DNA of 64,000 nucleotides, taken from Pyrus communis. Taxonomy: Eukaryota; Streptophyta; Magnoliopsida; Rosales; Rosaceae. A program made the translations under genes and the position numbers. The notes under the pieces were generated by a model. That model did not search any database. It was given only the letters and a program-made list of their open reading frames with translations, and was not told the DNA's origin. The DNA is taken from assembly GCF_963583255.1 (NCBI RefSeq), contig NC_084806.1:21184317-21248316 (forward strand), in the 5' to 3' direction. Positions 34,010-44,703 of the stretch are shown here, one piece after another (the stretch's first letter is position 1; each line of letters starts with the position of its first letter).

Positions 34010-34546
34010 CTCCTTCATTTCAGCCACACTCCCACATATCATTACTTATCATCACCACTTATCATATCATAACCACATATCATATCACTTATCACTTATC
34101 ATCATCACTTATCATATCACTTATCATAATCACTTATCACTTATCATCATCACTTATCACTTATCACTTATCATCATCACTTATCACTTATCACTTAACA
34201 TGCATAACACACATCCATTCTAACACATTGTCATTGCACATGCATTTCCATAAAGGGTGCATGTGGGTTAATTAATGAAGGAAATGCATGTGCAATGACA
34301 ATGTGTTAGAATGGATGTGTGTTATGCATGTTAAGTGATAAGTGATAAGTGATGATGATAAGTGATAAGTGATAAGTGATGATGATAAGTGATAAGTGAT
34401 AAGTGATGATGATAAGTGATAAGTGATTATGATAAGTGATATGATAAGTGATGATGATAAGTGATAAGTGATATGATATGTGGTTATGATATGATAAGTG
34501 GTGATGATAAGTAATGATATGTGGGAGTGTGGCTGAAATGAAGGAG
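34010..34546. repeat. Fold-back: inverted copies of the sequence flanking X
   Basis: The left arm (34010-34249) is the exact reverse complement of 7834-8073 as far as I can follow. After a 29-base spacer (34250-34278), the right arm (34279-34546) is the same sequence in direct orientation with one extra 30-bp tandem unit. Spacer plus right arm equals 7804-8073, the Y LTR sequence immediately left of X. The X 3' LTR follows directly. Confidence 0.9.
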
Positions 34547-36529
34547 TGATAGGAGCATATTTATGCGACTTAAATGGCTTGTTCTCGTACATTTACGTTA
34601 TGTTTCTTTAGTTATTTTAGTACTTTAAGCTATTTTCGTGTGTTTGTAGGTCCAAAGGGCTAAAGGAGCAAAAAGATGCATTTTGGAGACTTTTGGAGCA
34701 CTTTTGGGCTAAGGACGGATAGCTTATGCTTGAAGCCAAAGTGTTGGACGAAATTGAAGACCTAATTCGAGCCAAAGTGTTGGAACCTTGTTCTCTTTAG
34801 TTTTAGGACATTTAAACCTTTCCTAATCCCAATCATGCCATGCATAACACACATCCATTCTAACACATTGTCATTGCACATGCATTTCCTTCATTAGTTA
34901 ACCCACATGCACTTATCACTTATCATCACCACATATCATATCACTTAATCACTTATCACTTATCATCACCACTTAACCACTTATCATATCATAACCACAT
35001 ATCATATCACTTATCACTTATCACTTAACATATCATCCACCTACTTCACCTACAACATCCACCTACTTCACCTACAACATCCACTTCACCTACAACATCC
35101 ACCTACTTCACCTACAACATCCACCTACTTCACCTACAAATGACATAGCCATATGTTCCCTCCACTACTCCTATAAATACCCTTGCATTCATTCATTCAT
35201 GGACATCTCATTTTCATACACAACACATTACAAACACATTCTCCCTTCCCTAGCCGTGAGCTTCCCATCTCTCCCCTTATAATCCAAACACCATTTTTCC
35301 ATTCCCCTTCCACTTCTACACCACTCCTCATCCATTTCCATAATCCCCCAAACCTCACCTTAGACCTTGTGCTACAACGAAGAGGAAGAGAAGAGGGCCT
35401 AAACGTTCATACAATTCAAGTTTGAGTTGTTGGAATGTTTAGGTGATTCTTTGATTTCAATGTTTCATTTTAATTCTCTTTGTTTTGTGCGTATGAGGAA
35501 TGGAAGAGAAGAGTGCCTAAACGTTCATACAATTCAAGTTTGAGTTGTTGGAATGTTTAGGCGTTTCTTTGATTTCAAAGATATGAGGAAATAAAACCCC
35601 CTTTAGCTAGGGGGTGATTCGAAACTATGTTTATATTTGCAATATGAATTGATTAACTTTCGTTGGAATTTCATAAGTTGTTGATTCAATTTGTTTAACC
35701 GTTTGATTGATAACTTATTTATGTATGTTTATTAAGAATGCGCGCTTAATTTTCATGCATGAATATGACGCTAGAATATAAGTGAATTTCACCTAATCGT
35801 TATGAACTTATATTCACAAGTAGTGGAGGTTGCTTATAAACAATCGCGTTAAACGAATTCTTGGCATAAGTTTCATGCGTATTCCATAGTAACGAATGCC
35901 TCGTCAACACTTATAGTTTTCATGTTGCTTAATGATCTTTGATTGTATCTTTATTGTGCTGTTCACGTAAAGGACTTTTGGAGAATGTTGTGAATTGCGT
36001 TGCGCTAACCCATCCAATTCATTAACTTAAGGAAAACTTGACGGTTAATTTAAGCGGACCTAATTAACCCGGAGTGTTGAGTTTCATAATTTATCGAAAG
36101 ACCAACTGAGAATCAATCTTGTATGCAAGTGTAACATGTGTGGAGAAGAACCCCTTGGCTATTCCATCATCCATATTTTCATCACATTTATATTTACGTT
36201 TTGCCTTTAATTACAATTTGTGCAATTTAGCTAATTTCGTCAAATCAAACCCCCCCCCCTTTACTTTCCTGTTCTTTAGTGCTTAGAATCTGTTTAGTTT
36301 ATGTTTTAAAGTATTTTTTTGTTTTTTGGTTTGTCTTAGTGTTTTAAACTTTAATTTTGCATTCTTTGAGTCTAGTTTAGTGTTTTAAACTTTATTTTAC
36401 GTTTTTGAGTCAGTTTCCAAGAGATTTGCAATCCCTCCTAATCCCCGGTCCAGAACGATCCCTACTTATACTTATACTACAAATCGACAAAAAGAGGGTT
36501 TAATTTGTGCGCGTATAAATCTCGCATCA
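34547..36529 (+). repeat. 3' LTR of X (or solo LTR), 1983 bp
   Basis: Flanked on both sides by AGGAG (34542-34546, 36530-36534), this segment by itself has the form of a solo LTR. It also pairs with the 5' LTR at 8074 as the 3' LTR of X. TATAAATA lies at 35172-35179 and hairpins at 35398-35443 and 35516-35561. It ends in intact CTCGCATCA. Confidence 0.9.
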
Positions 36530-36534
36530 AGGAG

Positions 36535-36848
36535 TGGAATGTTGGAATGTTATGCACGGCTAAGGAAATTGGAAAGGTTTAAATGTCCTAAAACTAAAGG
36601 GAACAAGGTTCCAACACTTTGGTCTTCAATTAGGTCTTCAATTTCGTCCAACACTTTGGCGCCAAGCATAAGCTATCCATCCTTAGGCCAAAAGTGCTCC
36701 AAAAGTCTCCAAAATGCATCTTTTTGCTCCTTTAGCCCTTTGGACCTACAAACACACGAAAATAGGTTAAAGTACTAAAATAACTAAAGAAACATAACGT
36801 AAATGCACGAGAACAAGCCATTTAAGTCGCATGAATATGCTCCTATCA
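36535..36848 (-). repeat. 3' (left) LTR of Y, second segment
   Basis: This continues the Y LTR after X (TGGAATGTTGGAATG onward) and ends CTCCTATCA. It matches 51990-52302 in the right LTR. Confidence 0.9.
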
Positions 36849-36863
36849 AATACCCCCACACTT
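36849..36863 (-). promoter_or_regulatory. Terminal polypurine tract of Y
   Basis: The minus strand reads AAGTGTGGGGGTATT next to the 3' LTR. Confidence 0.85.
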
Positions 36864-39507
36864 ATCTTTTGCTAGTCCTCGAGCAAAACAAAACAACAAA
36901 AGAACACGAAACTAGACAAAACGAACAAAACACAACCTACACCTTCCAACAATCGTCTCACGGATTTCCAATGCACATGACAAGTTAAAAATCATTATTC
37001 CCACAGATTTTAGCCATCTTTACACTTAAGTACATTCTTAATCATAGTCACCACATACTAGTTCACAATTAAGCATTTAAAACACATTTCGAATGTAGTA
37101 ACATGCCTTAGAGAATTTCCTCAATTCCTTACTAGAATGCACTCTATTTTCACACAGATTTTCTGACTACACACCCTACACTAGTTATATGTGAGAGATT
37201 GATGTAAACATGAAAGACTAGCATCTCACATATGTTATAACAAAGAAAGCATTTTCTGGATTTACGATAATGATATGAATATGATCTCATGAATGGAATG
37301 CTACTACTTAGAATGAGAACCAGTGATTCCATAAGCTCATATCAATTCCAAACTCCACATATTGAACACATAACATCAAGATAGAAGTTGAGGGTTGTAA
37401 CGGGGCTAAGGGTAATGGTTTAACAAAGAAAGGTAAAGTAAAACAAAGGTTCTTAAAGTAATAGGAAGCGAAGTAATGAAATTGACACTTAAACTCACTT
37501 TTAATGGCAGAAATCAACTTTTAAACACAAGGGAAGATTCATGCAACAACTAGGGTCAAATTCACTCTTTTGGACCCTTCCTTCAATAACCAATGCTTGT
37601 GAGATCATTCTCACTTATTTTTCAACTCTTTTTTTTTCTTTCTTTTCAACAAATTTTTTTTTTTTTTTTTAATTTCATTCTTTGGTCGTGCCCTATTATC
37701 TTCCCCCACACTTATTTTCTGCAGTATATTAATCAAAAAGGAGTTCATTCTAAGTCATGCTTCACTATCCTTTAAGAACAAGGGGTTAACAAAGAAAATA
37801 AGCTTGAAAAGGCTCAAAAGGGGTAATCCTACAATACATGTGAAAAGGGATAGGCCTTTTGGCTTTGGCTTGACTAACAACTTCATCTTATTGTATGTTA
37901 TGCAATCAATATCATGCTTTGAATGAAACGGATATAAGTTCTAGCATTTAGTTCTATCATGATACAATTGCATTCTAAGTAGCAACCAAGCAAGGAATAA
38001 TGAGATCATGCAACAACTTTAGAAAACAAAGAATCACAGAAAATAACTCTCCAAAGAAGGTAATGGCTCGAGTCTCACAGGGTCGTAGCGTTTGTTTGAG
38101 TTCCTTCCTTCAAGCATGTTACAAAAACGAATTTTTCTTTTATGATTGCATGTGAAGTCATACATTATAACCATAACCAAGCATATACCAAGAGTAAATC
38201 AAACTTTCATCTATGTTTATAACTCTTTTTAACAGTCATGCAATTACAAACCAAATCCTTATTATTGTGTTGGAAGGTACCCTAAGACACAAACACACAA
38301 AAAAGACTCAAACCACTCTTTTTAGGCTTTTTAAAACATGTTTTTCAAATTTTTATGTGATTTTCGGAGTTATAAAAACAAAACACACTAAAACACTCTA
38401 AAACAACTTAAAAACACCTTAAAATAGCAAGGAACAACATTAGAAGTTATGGTGGATAAAACCCTACGAATTTGCATCAAAACACTTTAGTTACCCCCCC
38501 CCCCCCCCCCCACACTTAAATCAAACATTGTCCTCAATGTTTTAAGCATAGATTCACACAAAACATAAGTAAACACACAAAAAGCATTTAAACATACTAA
38601 ACATGGCAGAATGTAATTAACAAAGAGAAGAGTTTAGGGACGCAAATCTGGTTATGGAGTGTAAATTCCCTTTTCTCCTTGGTGATTGCATTGAGGCATT
38701 GATCTTGGTGATTCCACAGGCATACTCTTGAACTGGGCTGCATGATTCTTTTGGTCTCCTCCACCTGTTGATTTTCCTTTGTGCTACTGGGCTGGAGGAT
38801 TCTTTTGGTCTTCCCCGAAGGTCTGAGCTTACCCCTTTGGTCTGTTTCTTTGTTCAATCTTTCCAATTCGTATTGAAAAGGGTTGGAGGATAACTCAGCC
38901 TATGTTTGTCTCCACATGCTTCAATGTATCATTTTCACTTGCCTTACTCGCTCCCCTTTGCAGAAGTGGTCCCTTCTCCGGAAGTGTATCAATCGTTGAA
39001 GATGACTACTCGAGAGCAACGCTAGGTAAGCAACCAGGAATAGATTCCAGGCAGTTGGCTCCAGATCGAAAGACTGACTCCAAGTGCCGGCTGATTGCTT
39101 CTTTCACTTTGCCATGCGAGTAAGAACAAGGACAAAGAAAAAGACAGGGAAAGAGCATGATATGAGATACTTTTGCTTTTGACCTTGATGATATGAGATA
39201 CCTTTGCTTTTGAAGAAGCGGTGAATGAATCAGCACATGTATTTGTTGTGCTGTTTCCTCCTGGGTCATATGTACTCCAGGCATCTGGTATCATCTTTGG
39301 GGAAGAAGAAAGAATTGAGTATTTCGAAAGGCTTTGCTGGGAGTGCGCCCTCAGAGGTGAGGGAGAGTTGGGCATTTTTCTTCAGGTTTGCCTTGCCATA
39401 AAAGACGAAGGTCGACATATATAGAGATAATATCAAGTGGTGGTATTGTTCTTTTACCCTTGTCGACAAACGTTTTGATCCCGCAAATCCGGCTTTTTGA
39501 AATAGTG
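36864..39507 (-). other. Non-coding 3' interior of Y
   Basis: No gene is seen. There are two PPT-like motifs, at about 37701-37712 and at the 18-base C run 38494-38511. An exon-like block preceded by TTTGCAG lies near 38955-39025, and the TATA-like site at 39414-39432. A T-rich tract at 37627-37670 matches the A-rich tract of V in reverse. Confidence 0.65.
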
Positions 39508-39854
39508 GCGCCTCTTCGATCTTTGAAAACGCCTCTTCGATTTCTGAGCAGACGCCTCTTCGATCTCTGAACGACGCCCCTTCGCTTTCTGAACGACACG
39601 TAGTAGTGCGGATGCGGCTCTTTTGACAAAGCTGCACGCGTTTTCTGAAAAGCTGAGAAAGCGTCGCCGAACTTTGCGCTTGTCGGCTAAAGATGTGTAG
39701 TTGCGATGATGGCCTTCACGTGTTGTCTGAAAAGAAGAAATCTTTTGACAAAGTTAAACGCGTCTTCTGAAAAGCCGAGAAAACGTCGCCTAAATTACGC
39801 CGAAAATTTCGGCTTTTTGAATCGGTGGACGCGCCGCCTTGGCTTTTTATAGAG
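39508..39854 (+). promoter_or_regulatory. Probable promoter of the Y antisense ORF
   Basis: GGCGCCTCTTCGATCTTTGA-type units come first, then two ACGCGT modules. The CACGTG boxes are changed here (ACACGTAGTAG, TTCACGTGTTG), so only the second keeps CACGTG. TTTTTATAGAG lies at 39844-39854. Confidence 0.48.
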
Positions 39855-39965
39855 CTCTCGATCACCACAACAAACACACTCTGAAGATTTCCCATTCTTG
39901 AAAATCGACTCCGGCCCTTTGAGAATTAACTCCATCCACCCCTTTTCTCTGAACACCTTTGAAAA

Positions 39966-40658
39966 ATGACTAACTCATCGAACCTTAGCTTAGATTTGAG
40001 TCTCAGCAGCGATCCGGTTGCGCCGCGTCAAGGTAACGTATGGCGCCCTTCTTTCTTATCTTCTAACGGTCCTCTCACAGGTGAAGACTCCGTGATGCAG
40101 GACACCACAACAGCTACAATAGTAGCTAGGAACCTCCTCACTCCAAAAGATAGTAGGCTGCTGTCAGGACGGTCCGATGAGTTGGCCGTTCAAGAGTCCC
40201 TCGCACTTAGTGTTCAGTGTGCGAGTTCTGTGTCCAACATGGGCCAACGCCTGCTTGCCCGCTCCCGTCAGGTCGAATCATTGATGGCAGAGGTGGAAGG
40301 TCTTAAGCAAGAGATCCAGCAGCTTAAGTACGAGAATAGAAGTTTGCATGTGCTTGCAAATAACTATTCGTCGGGCATGAAGAGGAAGCTTGATGAGCTG
40401 CAAGAGTCTGAAGGTCGGATTCAAAGCGACCGTCAGAGGTTTTCGGCTTATCTCCAGAGGCACCTTTTTCCTGGGTCATCCAGCGTTTGGCCAAGTATTG
40501 AGGCCTGGAATGCTCTAGCTCCGATGCCTCCCGCTCCGATGCCTTCCGCTCCTATGTCTTCCGCTCCGATGCCTTCCGTTCCGATGCCTTCTGCTCCTAC
40601 GCCTTCCGCTTCAAGAGTATTGCCACGTAGTGGGGCTTCAAGCAAACAACCTCTGTGA
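39966..40658 (+). CDS. Antisense coiled-coil ORF of Y (230 aa)
   Basis: It starts MTNSSNLSLDLSL. The coiled coil reads VEGLKQEIQQLKYENRS and the following part QSDRQRFSAYLQRHLFPG. The repeat tail is longer and different from V (units such as APMPS, APMSS, VPMPS) and is followed by RVLPRSGASSKQPL. W shares the VLPRSG addition, so Y and W tails form one subtype. Open throughout. Confidence 0.72.
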   Translation: MTNSSNLSLDLSLSSDPVAPRQGNVWRPSFLSSNGPLTGEDSVMQDTTTATIVARNLLTPKDSRLLSGRSDELAVQESLALSVQCASSVSNMGQRLLARSRQVESLMAEVEGLKQEIQQLKYENRSLHVLANNYSSGMKRKLDELQESEGRIQSDRQRFSAYLQRHLFPGSSSVWPSIEAWNALAPMPPAPMPSAPMSSAPMPSVPMPSAPTPSASRVLPRSGASSKQPL

Positions 40659-40734
40659 AGGCTACATCTGCTTTATTTTTCTTTTTATCTCTATTTTTTT
40701 ATTTTATTTATTTTATTTTTATTTTTTTTTCAAA

Positions 40735-41724
40735 TCAAACGGCATGGAATTGGTCTTTGAATGGGCGGTGATACTTGAAATGATCCGGTAATAGTTTAAA
40801 TTCTAGAGTGGATGCCTGAATCATTAACGACATATTAGTATAAAAGAAAATTGAAATTCGGGGAGGCGTCTTACCTTTGTGTTCCGATAAGAACTTAAGA
40901 ATAAACACCCCTTGGAAAGTTATGACTTGTCCCGTGTCATAAAATCCAACTTCCTTGGGAATTGTGGTTGCAAATATGTCCTCTTTGATGCCTTCATGAA
41001 ATTCCCTATTTTGCACCTTTGGAAGGGGTTCCAAGATGTCTTTTTCACCTTCTTCTTCCTTGGAAGTCATGAATCTGCAAGGAATAGGGATATTTGTTGG
41101 AACGGGGTTAAAAATAATGAAATTTGGAACAACCATACCTGAATTAGATGGCATAGGAGCAATAGGTGCCTCCGGTAAAGGTGTTTCCACCCTTTCCGTG
41201 GGTTGGGTGTATTCCTCTTCCTTGTGATTTGATTTTGATGGTTGAGGGTCCGTTCCAACCTCTTTGTCACTTCTCAACATGATTTCCTTGGCAGTTTCAA
41301 ATTCTCCCTTCGGATTTGCAATGGTTGAACTAGGGAGTTCGCCTTGGTCTCGAAACTGTCCTACGAACTCCGCGATCTGCCCAATTTGCATTTCCAAGTG
41401 GTCCAACCTTTTGTCTTGATTTTGGCCCTCCTTGACTTGATTTTGTGAGCCCTGCACCAAACAAATTAATTCATTAAGCTTTTGATTATAATCTATTGAC
41501 GAACTTGAGTTTGGTTGGGCATATTGAATATGAGGTGGTTGCCAATATCCTTCTTGTTGAACATTTTGAGGTTCCCACCACATAGAAGTTGAATGATCAC
41601 TCCAATCCGAATTGTAAGTATTGGAAAACACGTTATTCCTTGATTGAAGATCAAATATATCAATGCTTTGCATTTGGGACCTTTCCATGAGCTGTGACAA
41701 AAGAGAAGCATTATCAAGTGCCAT
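40735..41724 (-). CDS. Gag-remnant ORF of Y (329 aa)
   Basis: It starts MALDNASLLSQLMERSQMQ and has only one YWQP unit; the second unit of X' is missing. GQIAEFVGQFRDQGELPSS and MLRSDKEVGTDPQPSK are kept. The C-terminal 80 residues (IKEDIFATTIPKEVGFYDTG, then PPRISIFFYTNMSL) follow V and not X', while the middle follows X'. Y is thus a mosaic of the two ORF types. Confidence 0.62.
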   Translation of the reverse strand: MALDNASLLSQLMERSQMQSIDIFDLQSRNNVFSNTYNSDWSDHSTSMWWEPQNVQQEGYWQPPHIQYAQPNSSSSIDYNQKLNELICLVQGSQNQVKEGQNQDKRLDHLEMQIGQIAEFVGQFRDQGELPSSTIANPKGEFETAKEIMLRSDKEVGTDPQPSKSNHKEEEYTQPTERVETPLPEAPIAPMPSNSGMVVPNFIIFNPVPTNIPIPCRFMTSKEEEGEKDILEPLPKVQNREFHEGIKEDIFATTIPKEVGFYDTGQVITFQGVFILKFLSEHKGKTPPRISIFFYTNMSLMIQASTLEFKLLPDHFKYHRPFKDQFHAV

Positions 41725-41860
41725 GTTATGCTTCTCTAGTACTTGAATTCAATAAACAAAACACAAATCACAAACTAAAACTAAAATATATAACAGAAAC
41801 GAAAACTAAAACTAATAAGAAAACGAAAATAACAATCCAAAGGATTAGCAAAGTTGCTAA

Positions 41861-41878
41861 TCCCCGGCAACGGCGCCA
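41861..41878 (-). promoter_or_regulatory. Primer binding site for tRNA-Asp (Y)
   Basis: A perfect 18-base match on the minus strand. Confidence 0.9.
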
Positions 41879-41883
41879 AAATT

Positions 41884-42612
41884 TGATGCGAGAATTATAC
41901 GCACACAAATTAAACCCTCTTTTTGACAATTGTAGTATAAGTATAAGTAGGGATCGTTCTTAACCGGGGATTAGGAGGGATTGCAAATCACTTGGAAACT
42001 GACTCAAAAACGTAAAAACACAATATAAAACACTATACTAGACTCAAAGAATGCAAAACTAAACTTTAAAACACTAAGACAAACCAAAAGACTCAAACAT
42101 CACCCAAAACACTCAAAACTGCCTTAAAATCACTTTCTGGGCAGTTTTGAACACTTTGGTGAATTTGGACGAATTTGTGTAAGAAATTGAATCAAAACAC
42201 TTATAAACACAAACTAAGACACTTTCTAACTAAATTGGACACTAAAGTAAAGGGGGATTAAGGTTTTGACGAAATTAAATTAAATGGACAGATTGTAATT
42301 AAGGCAGAATGTAAATATGAATATGATGAAAAGTATGGATGAATGCTAGCTAAGGGGTTCATCTCCACACATGTTACACTTGCATAATAAAACGATTTCC
42401 AATTGCATTTCAATAAACCATGAATTCTCAACACCCCGGGTTAATTAGGTCCGCTTAAATTAACCGTCAAGTTTTCCTTAAGTTAATGAATTGGATGATT
42501 GCATACGACAACCCAAAGCATTCCCCACAAGTTCCCTACATGAATTGCATAATAGAGATACAAGCAAGAATCATTAAGTTCTTTGAAAACTATAAGTGTT
42601 GACGAGACATTC
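41884..42612 (-). repeat. 5' (right) LTR of Y, first segment
   Basis: Begins TGATGCGAGAATTATACGC like 6123. It ends CATTC (42608-42612), the left target duplication of W. Confidence 0.9.
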
Positions 42613-44688
42613 TGATGCGTGGTTTATACGCACACAAATTAAACCCTCTTTTTGACAATTGTAGTATAAGTATAAGTAGGGATCGTACTGGACCGGGGAT
42701 TAGGAGGGATTGTTAATCTCTTGGAAACTGACTTAAAAACGTAAAAACAATATAAAACACTAAACTAGACTCAAAGAATGCGAAACTAAACGTTAAAACA
42801 CTAAGACAAACCAAAGACTCAAAATGCTTTAAAAACACAAACTAAATTGATTTTTAACTAAATTAAAGCAAAAGGGGGATTGATGTTTGACGAAAATTGA
42901 AATAACGAAACAAGTTAATAAACTAGACAGAATGTAAATATGAAATTGATGAAATGGAATGAATGGATGCTAGCCAAGGGGTTCATCTCCACACATGCTG
43001 CACTTGCATAATAAAAAGATTTCCAATTTCATTTCAATAAATTATGAAACTCATCACCCCACGTTAATTAGGTCCGCTTAAATTAACCGTCAAGTTTTCC
43101 TTAAGTTAATGAATTGGATGGGTTAGCGCAACGCAATTCACTACATTCTCCAAAAGTCCTTTACGTGAACAGCACAATAAAGATACAATCAAAGATCATT
43201 AAGCATTATGAAAACTATAAGTGTTGACGAGGCATTCGTTACTATGATGAGCATGAAACTCGTGCCAAGAATTCATTTAACGCGATTGTTTATAAGCAAC
43301 CTCCACTACTTGTGAATATAAGTTCATAACGATTAGGTGAAACTCACTTATATTCTAGCGTCATATTCATGCATGAAAATTAAGCGTGCACTCTCAATAA
43401 ACATACATAAATAAGTTATCAATCAAACGGTTAAACAAATTGAATCCACAACTTATGAAACGCAATTAGAAGTAATCAAATCAAAATGCAAGCATAAACA
43501 TTTATTTCAAATCCCCCCCTAGCCAAGGGGGGTTTAGTTCCTTATGGTACAAAACAAAGAGAATCAAAGAAACACCTAAACATTCCAACAACTCAAACTT
43601 GAATTGTATGAACGTTTAGGCCCTCTTCTCTTCCATTCCTCATTCGTACAAAACAAAGAGTATTGAAATTAAACATTGAAATCAAAGAAACACCTAAACA
43701 TTCCAACAACTCAAACTTGAATTGTATGAACGTTTAGGCCCTCTTCTCTTCCTCTTCGTTGTAGCATAAGGTCTACGGATAGTTGGTTGGGGGGATGGAA
43801 GTGTGGAATGGAGTGGGGAGTGATGGAAATGGAAGATGGTTTTTGGATTCTAAGGGAGACTCACGGCACAAGGGAGAAAGGGATGTGTTTGTGGTGGGTT
43901 GTGTATGAAATGAGATGATTTTTGTGTATGAATGCATGGGTTTTTATAGGGGGAATGGGAGAATATGTGGGTGATTGTTTAAGAGTGAATGTGGTTGTTA
44001 TGATTGAGAGTGTATGTGGATGAAATAATGATGGAAAAAGAGCTAGGTTGTTGGTGTGTGAATGCATGTGTTGAATTTGTGGTGCAATGATGAAAGAGTA
44101 AGTGCATGTGTGTGTGAATGGTGGTGCAATGATGAAAGAGTAAGTGCATGTGTGTGTGAATGGTGATGCAATGATGAAAGAGTAAGTGCATGTGTGTGTG
44201 AATGGTGGTGCAATGATGAAATGATGAAGTAGGAAGGTGGAAATGCATGTGTTGAATTGGTGGTGCAATGATGAAAGAGTAAGTGCATGTGTGTGTGAAT
44301 GGTGGTGCAATGATGAAAGAGTAAGTGCATGTGTGTGTAATGATGAAATGATGAAGTAGGAAGGTGGAAATGCATGTGGCTAAGGGTTGTTGATTGGGCT
44401 AGAGGTTTTGCATGGCTCAAAGGATTGTTTGATTGGGCTAGGCCCTTTGTTTTATGTCTAAAGTGCATACAAGGCTTTCAAATTCGTCCAACACTTGGGC
44501 TCCAAGCATAAGCTATACATCCTTAGCCCAAAAGTGCTCCAAAAGTCTCCAAAATGCATCTTTTTGCTCCTTTAGCCCTTTGGACCTACAAACACACGAA
44601 AATAGCTTAAAGTAATAAAATAACTAAAGAAACATAACGTAAATGCACGAGAACAAGCCATTTAAGTCGCATGAATATGCTCCTATCA
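42613..44688 (-). repeat. 3' (left) LTR of W
   Basis: Starts TGATGCGTGGTTTATACGC. Hairpins lie at 43575-43620 and 43693-43738, and the minus-strand TATAAAA at 43942-43948. The U3 part contains 42-bp tandem units. Confidence 0.92.
44100..44345. repeat. 42-bp tandem units in the W left LTR
   Basis: Units contain GTGCATGTGTGTGTGAATGG and CAATGATGAAAGAG. The first block has three units here and two in the right LTR (50216-50300), which accounts for the 42-base length difference. The unit length is a multiple of three, so long spurious ORFs appear across it. Confidence 0.88.
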
Positions 44689-44703
44689 AATACCCCCACA
44701 CTT
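44689..44703 (-). promoter_or_regulatory. Terminal polypurine tract of W
   Basis: The minus strand reads AAGTGTGGGGGTATT. Confidence 0.85.

Larger units (their letters stand above)
8074..36529 (+). mobile_element. Element X, plus-strand copy with disrupted interior
   Basis: X has flanking AGGAG at 8069-8073 and 36530-36534. The 5' LTR is 8074-9128 plus 19693-20604 (1967 bp) and the 3' LTR is 34547-36529 (1983 bp). The empty target site is visible in the other LTR of Y around 51980-51995. The interior is normal from 20605 to 24885 (primer binding site, gag remnant, antisense ORF) but then runs into X' and a fold-back. The expected last part of the interior with the polypurine tract is absent before 34547. 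Confidence 0.85.

Noticed and set aside
34547..36529. Independent solo LTR unrelated to the LTR at 8074
   Set aside because: The AGGAG repeats on both sides fit a solo LTR taken alone, but the same target site, the near-identical sequence of 8074-9128 plus 19693-20604, and the matching outer duplication make it one event with X. I keep the solo-haplotype join as an alternative under the fold-back finding.
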